DNA of 5,511 nucleotides from NCBI GenBank assembly GCA_020345705.1, contig CP070766.1, forward strand, positions 2,564,664-2,570,174, given 5' to 3'. Shown here piece by piece: positions 1-5,078 of the stretch. The translations under genes were made by a program, and so were the position numbers. Every line of letters starts with the position of its first letter. The first letter of the stretch is position 1. This DNA is from Candidatus Zixiibacteriota bacterium (GTDB lineage: Bacteria > Zixibacteria > MSB-5A5 > GN15 > PGXB01). The notes beneath the pieces are model-generated. The model made no database searches. It was not told where the DNA came from and was given only the letters and a program-made list of their open reading frames with translations.

Positions 1-29
1 CAGATCTTGATAATTAGAAATTGTTTCAT
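1..29 (-). CDS. N-terminus of an unidentified gene leaving the left edge
   Basis: Reading the minus strand from 29, an ATG opens the peptide MKQFLIIKI and stays open to the window edge. It is preceded by a near-perfect Shine-Dalgarno sequence AAGGAGG (40 down to 34) with a 4-nt spacer, the strongest ribosome-binding site in the window, and this is the main support for the call. One basic residue followed by a hydrophobic run (FLIIKI) could be the beginning of a signal peptide, a membrane segment or a beta strand; nine residues cannot distinguish these. A TTGACA-containing promoter candidate lies about 110 bases upstream on the same strand. The product cannot be identified from what is visible. 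Confidence 0.6.
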
Positions 30-33
30 AGTG

Positions 34-40
34 CCTCCTT
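34..40 (-). promoter_or_regulatory. Strong Shine-Dalgarno of the left-edge gene
   Basis: The minus strand reads AAGGAGG followed by CACT and then ATG. The match to the anti-SD consensus is complete, and the 4-nt spacing is on the short side. It fixes the start of the partial gene at 29 and shows this genome does use SD-led initiation, in contrast to the SD-less starts at 1215 and 2317. Confidence 0.65.
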
Positions 41-135
41 ATTTGCTTCAAACTTATTAAATGTCAATCAGCAACTCCTCTGCTTTTGTGAATCAAAACG
101 TCGTACAGAGGTTCTCGGATAAGTTTACCCGCTTA

Positions 136-163
136 AACATAATAGCCAGACGATTTATGTCAA
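136..163 (-). promoter_or_regulatory. Candidate sigma-70-type promoter for the left-edge gene
   Basis: On the minus strand a perfect -35 hexamer TTGACA (163 to 158) is followed after 16 bases by TATGTT (141 to 136), four of six matches to the -10 consensus. Transcription would begin near 129 and leave a 5' untranslated leader of roughly 100 bases. A second TTGACA occurs at 67 to 62 on the same strand, but no acceptable -10 follows it. Both copies sit in the context TTGACATWWA, so a shared protein-binding site is an alternative reading. Supported by motif matching only. Confidence 0.4.
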
Positions 164-302
164 GATATATATTGTAGGTCGTTTGGGAGCAAGGAGTTAC
201 GAAACCGTATCGGCAGTCTCCCTGTCTCCCGGTTAATTTTTTACCCCTTGTAAGTCATTATCCGGCAGTATATTAAGGTGGGAGAATGTTTGCCAATTGC
301 CA
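164..302. other. Gene-free intergenic segment with short tandem repeats
   Basis: No convincing gene lies between the left-edge gene and the GNAT gene. This part holds an alternating AT run near 166-172 and a tandem 7-mer GTCTCCC at 216-222 and 224-230. GGGAG (185-189) and AGGAG (192-196) upstream could pair with either 7-mer copy in alternative ways. The segment GAAACCG...CGGTT ending in a T run (about 201-242) superficially resembles a terminator but has only a 5-bp stem and a 22-nt loop. The short open frames here have no SD and no recognisable domain. It may be a degenerate or dispersed repeat adjoining the inverted repeat at 303; that is inference. Confidence 0.35.
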
Positions 303-425
303 GGGTGGCCCAGAGCTTGCTGTGGGAAAGCCGGAACGAACAGGACTACCATGTTGGACAACTTAGTCTCGTCATTGGTCCATATTGCCATTTCTAGCCT
401 ACCCACAGCAAGCTCTGGGCCACCC
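303..425. repeat. 123-bp inverted repeat with perfect 24-bp arms (REP/BIME- or MITE-like)
   Basis: The left arm (303-326) starts GGGTGGCCCAGAG and ends GCTGTGGG. The right arm (402-425) is its exact reverse complement over all 24 bases. The spacer is 75 bases. Each arm is itself an imperfect palindrome (CCCAGAGC-TT-GCTGTGGG, one mismatched pair), the nested architecture expected of REP-type palindromic units arranged head to head. No target-site duplication is evident outside the arms and there is no transposase within. It starts 27 bases beyond the stop codon of the GNAT gene, so GNAT transcripts reading through could fold it into a long hairpin. No U tract follows on the minus strand, so it is not a canonical intrinsic terminator. 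Its class remains inferred. Confidence 0.85.
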
Positions 426-451
426 GGCTGTCTCTTCATACGCCCGGCGAC

Positions 452-1012
452 TCACTGCATCAGCCTCCACTCCTCCGCAAGAACGGCATAGATAAATTCA
501 TCGTCCCACTCGCCTTTCACTTTGTGGCTCTGTCTTAAATGGGCCTCGCGTTTCATACCGACCCGCTCCATAAGACGCCATGAGCGAACGTTACGACTTC
601 CTGTGCGGGCAAAGATTCTGTGCAATCCCAAGGGCCCAAAACCGAATGTCAAGAGCGCTTTGACGGCTTCTGTTGCTATGCCCCGACCCTGATAGCGGCA
701 ACCGAGCAGCCAGCCTATTTGCGCTTGCCGATGTTCTACATTCTTGACACCTATACCCACATTGCCGATAACCTTGCTTCCAGCCTTGAGTTCAATGACC
801 AGGTCAAGCCAGTCCGGGTATGATTCAGGATAAATATCACGCTTCGACTCATAATACGCCATCACGCTTTCTTCGGTCGGTTCCCAGTCCAGGTTCCTGG
901 CAAGCCAGAAATCTGCCGCCTGAGAGTATTCCACGATATCCTTTACATCTCGATCCTCGTACTTCCGAAGGAGGAGACGCTCCGTGTCTATGGGTAACGT
1001 CATCGCTTTCAT
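452..1012 (-). CDS. GNAT-family N-acetyltransferase, RimJ/RimL type
   Basis: This predicted cytoplasmic acetyltransferase of 186 residues would transfer acetyl from acetyl-CoA to an amine, either a protein N-terminus or a small molecule; the substrate cannot be told. The N-terminus ERLLLRKYEDRD (11-22) is the opening strand and helix typical of the RimJ/RimL branch. VIGNVGI (81-87) and QIGWLL (98-103) are the central strands. QGRGIA (108-113) followed by TEAVKALLTFGF is the pyrophosphate-binding CoA loop and helix (motif A). LHRIFARTGSRNVRSWRLMERVGM (130-153) is the canonical C-terminal segment with the conserved Asn-x-x-Ser. Length and motifs are complete. The start is ambiguous: ATG at 1012 and ATG at 1003 (giving MTLPIDTERLLLR, a very usual beginning) are both in frame and neither has a good SD. 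It is monocistronic here, divergent from the membrane-protein gene at 1215. Confidence 0.9.
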   Translation of the reverse strand: MKAMTLPIDTERLLLRKYEDRDVKDIVEYSQAADFWLARNLDWEPTEESVMAYYESKRDIYPESYPDWLDLVIELKAGSKVIGNVGIGVKNVEHRQAQIGWLLGCRYQGRGIATEAVKALLTFGFGPLGLHRIFARTGSRNVRSWRLMERVGMKREAHLRQSHKVKGEWDDEFIYAVLAEEWRLMQ

Positions 1013-1063
1013 ATTCTACAGATCGTATGGTGCCTCACAACCTAATTATCGACACCTTATACG

Positions 1064-1091
1064 AATATACCGGATTTTCGCACCGGCGCAA
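1064..1091 (-). promoter_or_regulatory. Weak promoter candidate for the GNAT gene
   Basis: On the minus strand TTGCGC (1091 to 1086) and TATATT (1069 to 1064, five of six to the -10 consensus) are separated by 16 bases, placing a transcript start about 45 bases upstream of the GNAT ATG. The -35 match is poor. Apart from this, the 202-bp divergent gap 1013-1214 shows only a marginal rightward candidate, TTGCAA at 1175-1180 and GATAGT at 1198-1203 with a 17-base spacer. That would make the transcript of the gene at 1215 almost leaderless. No RNA gene or repeat was seen in the gap. Confidence 0.25.
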
Positions 1092-1214
1092 CCGCAAAAA
1101 CGACCTGACGGGCTTATATCCGGCGTAAATCGGCAGAAACCTCTCATCTCGGCTTCCGGGACTAAAAATCTATATTGCAAATCTTCTTCGATTATCCGAT
1201 AGTTATGGTCAACT

Positions 1215-2165
1215 ATGGCAGGAAAAAAAGTTGTCCGTCAGATCATCGGGTGGCTCATTGCCGCCGCCATCATTTTTATTCTCTTTCGGACGGTCTACGT
1301 CAACTGGGCCGAACTTCAAAACTGGAACTGGCAGATAAGCTGGCCCTTGGCGCTGCTTTCGATACTTTTGTTGGCGGCGGCTTATGTGACCGCAAGCCAG
1401 GGGTGGCGGACGATTCTCTACGGATTCGGTCATCGAATCCGGTTTCATGAGTCGTTTCGGGTGGTTTATCTGGCCAATTTGGGGCGGTATATTCCCGGGA
1501 AGGTGTGGCAGGTAATCGGGATGGTCGGGCTGGCCAGAGAGGTCAACATCCCGGCCAAAATCTCGCTGGCCTCATTTGCGCTGGTTCAGGCATACGCCCT
1601 GCCGGCTTCATTTCTGCTCGTTCTCATAATGCTCGGCTATGCCGCGCCGCTTCAGGCGCTGGCCGTCTATCGCGACATCTTTTATATCTTCATGGCGGTC
1701 GTTGTGCTGATATTTCTGATTCTGTTTTTTGCACCGAAGGGGCTGAACTGGGCTTTGAACAGAATCTTAAAACTCTTCCGGCAGGAGGCGGTGCAGTACA
1801 GACCCGATTTCAAAAACAGGCTGGCCATTTTTGCGTGGTATCTGGTGACATGGGTCTTCTTGGGTCTGTCCTTTCATTTCTTCGTGGCGGCTTTGATTGC
1901 CGATTCGGGCTTTAGAGTACTCTTTTCAGCCGGCGCTTATATCGCCGCCTACAATCTGGGATACATCTCCTTCATATCTCCCGGCGGTCTGGGGGTCCGC
2001 GAGGGGGTCATGTCCGCCCTGCTGGCGCCTCAATTGGGCGGCCCGGTCGCCGCCTCGATTGCCCTCATCCACCGTGTCTGGATAACCCTTGCCGAGGCGG
2101 TTATCTCGCTTCTGGCCCTTCTCACTTATAAGATCAAATCAGGCGGCAGGTTACCGTCGAAGTGA
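1215..2165 (+). CDS. UPF0104 / lysylphosphatidylglycerol synthase TM-region family membrane protein
   Basis: A 316-residue polytopic inner-membrane protein. Hydrophobic segments lie at about 10-27, 42-60, 117-142, 154-173, 203-229, 236-254 and 277-304. Family hallmarks are LGRYIPGKVWQ (89-99) in a cytoplasmic or interfacial loop and the near-C-terminal SPGGLGVREG (255-264), followed by the last hydrophobic region containing a conserved-looking HR (286-287). This domain is the flippase-like N-terminal half of MprF, but the C-terminal lysyl-tRNA transferase domain is absent, as in the many stand-alone members (YbhN/AglD-like). Those are usually linked to lipid or glycolipid translocation, often beside glycosyltransferases; the substrate here is unknown. 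An in-frame TAG at 1200-1202 forces the start to 1215 or later, although no SD precedes it. It is followed by a 151-bp gap, so it may be a separate transcript from the trehalose operon. Confidence 0.88.
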   Translation: MAGKKVVRQIIGWLIAAAIIFILFRTVYVNWAELQNWNWQISWPLALLSILLLAAAYVTASQGWRTILYGFGHRIRFHESFRVVYLANLGRYIPGKVWQVIGMVGLAREVNIPAKISLASFALVQAYALPASFLLVLIMLGYAAPLQALAVYRDIFYIFMAVVVLIFLILFFAPKGLNWALNRILKLFRQEAVQYRPDFKNRLAIFAWYLVTWVFLGLSFHFFVAALIADSGFRVLFSAGAYIAAYNLGYISFISPGGLGVREGVMSALLAPQLGGPVAASIALIHRVWITLAEAVISLLALLTYKIKSGGRLPSK

Positions 2166-2316
2166 TCTGCTGAGCAACCTTCGGACACATCTCAGGTCAT
2201 CGGCAATCAAAAGACATTCAAGCGATTAATAGATTCGGGGGGCCGCCGATACAAAATATAACCGGGAATTTTGAAAATTTCGGAAGCAAAATCGAGCCTC
2301 GTGTGTTACTATTCTT
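2166..2316 (+). promoter_or_regulatory. Intergenic leader of the trehalose operon, candidate promoter elements
   Basis: This 151-bp gap is the only space in which a dedicated promoter for the downstream operon could lie. TATAAC (2257-2262) matches the -10 consensus at five positions, but no good -35 sits 16-18 bases upstream. Closer to the gene, TGTTACTAT (2304-2312) reads as an extended -10 (TG-n-TACTAT) that would start transcription at or next to the ATG at 2317, giving a leaderless message; this is consistent with the absence of an SD. A perfect 13-base palindrome AATTTTGAAAATT (2267-2279) lies between the two candidates and could be an operator or simply an A/T-rich element. No terminator for the preceding gene was seen. 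All assignments are motif-based. Confidence 0.3.
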
Positions 2317-3030
2317 ATGGATGTAAAGACAAGAAAAATCGTTAAGCGAAACAGCAGCAAAACCGAAGTGACGCCCTTCCAGATAAAGGACTGCGCCCTT
2401 ATTGTCAGGATTTCCGACCAGCTTCCGGCCATAAATCTGCGGGAGCTCCGGGAGCGTGTCGGCAATTGCTCGGCTGATTCTCTATATCATCACTTCTGTG
2501 AGACTGTCCTCAGACCGTCCTTTGACGATCCGGAGTTTCATAATGATTTCGCCATCTGGGCCCGGCGGGCGCTGCATGATCATGTCCTGGCTGAAAAGCT
2601 TGAAATTCTCGACCCTTATTCGTTTTCGGATATGGAAGAATTGCGCAAAGAGGTGATAGATATCCTCGATGATCGCCTGAGCGAGACTTACTACGTACCT
2701 TGGGCTCTGCACGATCGGGCCTTTTACTTTCACAGCGCCACGACGGTCGTCTTCGACACCAATATTACCATCGATTCGCCCGAAAAGCTCTGCGACGCCA
2801 TCGCGGAGATGACCACCAGTTCTCTTTACTATCATTTCTGGGAGGCTCGACGCCGTACTCCCGAGCGGCGGGATGACTTCACCGTCTGGCTCAAGGCCTG
2901 GAATGACCGGGGGATACCACTTATCAAAGCCTTTTCGCAAATCGATTTTTACTTCATGAGCCTGCGGGAACTTCAACAAAGGACGTGTCAGGTGATAAGA
3001 GAGGCCACGGGGGGAGGAAGTGTAAAATGA
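2317..3030 (+). CDS. DUF5752-like protein with internal duplication, heading the trehalose operon
   Basis: A 237-residue soluble protein with no signal peptide or membrane segment. It appears to belong to the DUF5752 family, from memory of the SLYHHF...NDFxxW pattern; its function is uncharacterised. It consists of two related halves, about 21-120 and 136-230. The first has SLYHHFCE (55-62), NDFAIW (76-81) and ILDPYSFSDMEELRKEVIDIL (97-117, quoted in part as ILDPYSF). The second has SLYYHFWE (169-176), DDFTVW (186-191) and QIDFYFMSLREL (208-219). Corresponding motifs are offset by 110-114 residues. Each half starts with a beta-rich stretch and continues into helices. The start at 2317 is the first start codon after an in-frame TGA at 2272; no SD precedes it. 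Its stop overlaps the start of the TreT-like gene (ATGA, 3027-3030), indicating translational coupling. A regulatory or scaffolding role for the downstream enzymes is inferred from position only. Confidence 0.85.
   Translation: MDVKTRKIVKRNSSKTEVTPFQIKDCALIVRISDQLPAINLRELRERVGNCSADSLYHHFCETVLRPSFDDPEFHNDFAIWARRALHDHVLAEKLEILDPYSFSDMEELRKEVIDILDDRLSETYYVPWALHDRAFYFHSATTVVFDTNITIDSPEKLCDAIAEMTTSSLYYHFWEARRRTPERRDDFTVWLKAWNDRGIPLIKAFSQIDFYFMSLRELQQRTCQVIREATGGGSVK
3013..3017 (+). promoter_or_regulatory. Shine-Dalgarno that fixes the TreT start
   Basis: GGAGG within a longer purine run (3009-3020) lies 9 bases before the ATG at 3027. It supports that start over the in-frame GTG at 2985, which would add 14 residues of unlikely composition (SGDKRGHGGRKCK) and has no SD of its own. 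The site is inside the last codons of the DUF5752-like gene. Confidence 0.75.
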
Positions 3031-4265
3031 GGTCGCTGCAGGCATATGAACCAATCGTCGGTCCGGCCGTTTTGCATCAGCTCTGGCAACTGGCCGATAA
3101 TCTTCAGGGTCTTAAGGTTGTCCATGTCAATTCGACGAGAACAGGCGGCGGTGTCGCCGAAATCCTATCGTGGATGATTCCCTTCATGAATGAGCTTGGA
3201 ATCGATACTTCCTGGGAAGTTGTCGAAGGCAACGCGCCTTTCTTTGCCGTCACCAAGATGTTTCACAACGGCCTTCAGGGGAACCAGGTCAACCTCCTGC
3301 ACCACCATATCGAATCCTACGAGGACACCAATCGCGCCAACGCCGAGAAGCTGCGTCCTGTTCTTGAAGAGGCCGACATTGTTTTTATCCATGATCCTCA
3401 GCCAGCCATGCTGATGCACCTGTGTCCCAACCGGCGGGGGAAATGGATATGGAGGTGTCATATTGATGCCAGCCGGCCCTACCGTCCGGTGTGGAAATAT
3501 CTGCGACCTTTTCTGGAGACTTATGATGCTTCGATATTTTCCATGTCGCAATTTTCGCGGTCGCTGCCGCATCCGCAGTTTCTGTTAGCTCCCAGTATTG
3601 ATCCGCTGAGCGACAAGAATGTTAACCTTCCCGATGAAGAAATACAGGCCACTTATAAGCGTTTCAATCTTGATCCCGGCCGTCCCGTTCTGACCCAGGT
3701 TTCGCGATTCGACCGCTTCAAAGATCCCCTGGGAGTGATTCTTGGCTATCAGCTCGTCAAAAAGTTCTCGCCCGTTCAGTTGGTCCTGGCCGGCGGGGGC
3801 GCCGATGATGATCCCGAAGGCGCCGAGGTGCTTCGTGAGGTCAATGAAGCGGCCAAGGACGATCCGGATATTCATGTCCTGCTCTTGCCGCCTGATGCCC
3901 ACCGGACCATCAATGCTCTGCAAAGCTGCGCCGATATAATCATTCAGAAATCAACCAAGGAAGGATTCGGACTGACTGTTACCGAAGGCCTGTGGAAGGG
4001 CAAGCCGGTTCTGGGCGGCTATGTCGGCGGAATCCTGCTGCAGGTGATAAACCATCACACCGGCTTTCTCGTCAACAGTCCCGAAGGGCTAGCGCAAAGG
4101 GTACGTTACCTTCTCAATCACCCGGAGATGATCCGGACCATGGGTGATAAGGGGCGCGAGTTCGTCCGGGAGAATTTCCTTTTGACTCGCCATCTTCGTG
4201 AGTATCTTACACTCATGACCGGATTAAGGCGCGGCTTTTCGAGCAGATTGGTTGTCGCCGCTTAA
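3027..4265 (+). CDS. treT: TreT-like trehalose glycosyltransferring synthase (GT4, GT-B fold)
   Basis: A cytoplasmic 412-residue glycosyltransferase. TreT enzymes reversibly join NDP-glucose to the anomeric carbon of free glucose with retention, giving trehalose in one step. The N-terminal Rossmann domain has HVNSTRTGGGVAEIL (33-47), the hallmark of this subfamily, then HHHIESYEDTNRANAEKLRP (92-111), IHDPQPA (121-127) and the central RCHID (143-147). The C-terminal nucleotide-sugar domain has QVSRFDRFKDP (224-234, with Arg227 and Lys232 as expected phosphate contacts), QKSTKEGFGLTVTEGLWKGK (307-326, containing the retaining-GT E-x7-E pair Glu312/Glu320) and the loop GGYVGGILLQ (330-339). Length is normal for the family and no key motif is missing. 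The ATG at 3027 is chosen for its SD and ATGA coupling to the gene before it. OtsB follows after 23 bases. Less likely alternatives are a related GT4 using another acceptor or running toward trehalose breakdown. Confidence 0.88.
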   Translation: MRSLQAYEPIVGPAVLHQLWQLADNLQGLKVVHVNSTRTGGGVAEILSWMIPFMNELGIDTSWEVVEGNAPFFAVTKMFHNGLQGNQVNLLHHHIESYEDTNRANAEKLRPVLEEADIVFIHDPQPAMLMHLCPNRRGKWIWRCHIDASRPYRPVWKYLRPFLETYDASIFSMSQFSRSLPHPQFLLAPSIDPLSDKNVNLPDEEIQATYKRFNLDPGRPVLTQVSRFDRFKDPLGVILGYQLVKKFSPVQLVLAGGGADDDPEGAEVLREVNEAAKDDPDIHVLLLPPDAHRTINALQSCADIIIQKSTKEGFGLTVTEGLWKGKPVLGGYVGGILLQVINHHTGFLVNSPEGLAQRVRYLLNHPEMIRTMGDKGREFVRENFLLTRHLREYLTLMTGLRRGFSSRLVVAA

Positions 4266-4288
4266 TCTTTTTATCAGTCGGCGGTACT

Positions 4289-5062
4289 TTGAACCAAAAA
4301 ATCGACGAATTCTTCGACAGCTTGCAGAATGCACTATCCCGCGTTCTCTTCCTGGATTACGACGGAACCCTGGCGCCTTTCCGCAAAGAGCGAGACCGGG
4401 CCTATCCGTATAACGGCATCAACGAGCGTCTTGACAAGCTGATGACATCAAAAATCACCAGTGTTGTCATAATATCCGGCAGGGCCATTGCAGACCTCAA
4501 GCCGCTTTTAAAACTAAAAAAATACCCTGAAATATGGGGCAGTCACGGCTGGGAGAATCTGGCTACCGACGGAAGCTACCGGCTTCTCGAAATCGACAAA
4601 GTCTGTTCGAAAGGTCTGGAACTGGCAAACAAGTATTTACACGAAAACGAGTTAGACGAATACATGGAAATCAAACCGGCCTCTGTGGCCGTGCACTGGC
4701 GAGGGCTGACTCAGGAGAAAGTCCTTGAAATAGAGACGAAAGTTTTGTATAATTGGAGTCAACTGGAAGCGGATCACCGGTTGATAATATCCGTGTTCGA
4801 TGGTGGGCTAGAACTCAAAGTTCCCGGCTTCAACAAGGGCTTTGTCGTAAGAACGGTTCTCGAGAGACTTCCCGGAGGAACTTTGAGTTGTTATCTGGGC
4901 GATGACTTCACCGATGAAGATGCTTTTAAGGCCCTGCCGGACACCGGCTTGGGCGTTCTGGTGAGAGGCCGGTTCCGGGACACGGCCGCCGGGGCCTGGA
5001 TTAAGCCGCCTGATGAACTTCTGGACTTTCTTGATAGATGGATTGATGTTGAGCAATTATGA
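4289..5062 (+). CDS. otsB: Trehalose-6-phosphate phosphatase
   Basis: This 257-residue HAD-superfamily phosphatase hydrolyses trehalose-6-phosphate to trehalose, completing the OtsA/OtsB route. Motif I is DYDGTL (23-28): Asp23 is the expected nucleophile and Asp25 the general acid. Motif II is ISGR (62-65). GSHGWE (84-89) and EIKPASVAVHWR (127-138) belong to the cap and substrate region typical of OtsB. Lys183 in GFNKG (180-184) is the motif III lysine, and GDDFTDEDAF (204-213) is the Mg-binding motif IV. It is complete, with no extra N-terminal domain. The start appears to be TTG at 4289: no ATG, GTG or other start lies upstream in frame after the TreT stop, and an alternative TTG at 4322 would leave only 11 residues before the nucleophile motif. 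No real SD is visible. The otsA start codon lies 16 bases beyond its stop. Confidence 0.95.
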   Translation: MNQKIDEFFDSLQNALSRVLFLDYDGTLAPFRKERDRAYPYNGINERLDKLMTSKITSVVIISGRAIADLKPLLKLKKYPEIWGSHGWENLATDGSYRLLEIDKVCSKGLELANKYLHENELDEYMEIKPASVAVHWRGLTQEKVLEIETKVLYNWSQLEADHRLIISVFDGGLELKVPGFNKGFVVRTVLERLPGGTLSCYLGDDFTDEDAFKALPDTGLGVLVRGRFRDTAAGAWIKPPDELLDFLDRWIDVEQL

Positions 5063-5063
5063 C

Positions 5064-5069
5064 AGGAGA
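5064..5069 (+). promoter_or_regulatory. Shine-Dalgarno of otsA
   Basis: AGGAGA lies 9 bases upstream of the ATG at 5079 and immediately after the otsB stop codon. It fixes the otsA start and predicts efficient initiation, in contrast to the SD-poor TTG start of otsB just upstream. Confidence 0.7.
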
Positions 5070-5078
5070 ATTCCTCAG

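Noticed and set aside
203..242. Intrinsic terminator reading rightward (AACCG...CGGTT then AATTTTTT)
   Set aside because: The stem is only 5 bp with a 22-base loop, and no rightward gene ends upstream of it within the window.
303..425. Inverted repeat as a rho-independent terminator of the GNAT gene
   Set aside because: The loop would be 75 bases and no U tract follows the distal arm on the minus strand, so it does not fit the canonical form, though a hairpin effect on the message is possible.
303..425. CRISPR array or att-site pair
   Set aside because: There are only two copies, inverted rather than direct, with no further repeats, no cas or integrase gene and no tRNA nearby.
233..439. Open frame on the minus strand (68 codons) with an ATG across the inverted repeat
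   Set aside because: It spans both arms and the spacer of the inverted repeat, has no convincing SD or recognisable domain, and its composition looks like chance translation of repeat DNA.
297..491. Open frame on the plus strand (64 codons) overlapping the inverted repeat and the GNAT 3' end
   Set aside because: It reads through repeat arms and antisense to the well-supported GNAT gene, with no SD and no domain.
2985..3026. GTG at 2985 as an upstream start for the TreT-like gene
   Set aside because: It would add 14 residues of atypical composition without an SD, whereas the ATG at 3027 has GGAGG nine bases upstream and the usual ATGA overlap.
2482..3054. Long minus-strand open frame (190 codons) opposite the DUF5752-like gene
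   Set aside because: It is antisense to a gene with a recognisable duplicated domain and proper operon coupling; its translation shows no domain and is a shadow of GC-biased codons.
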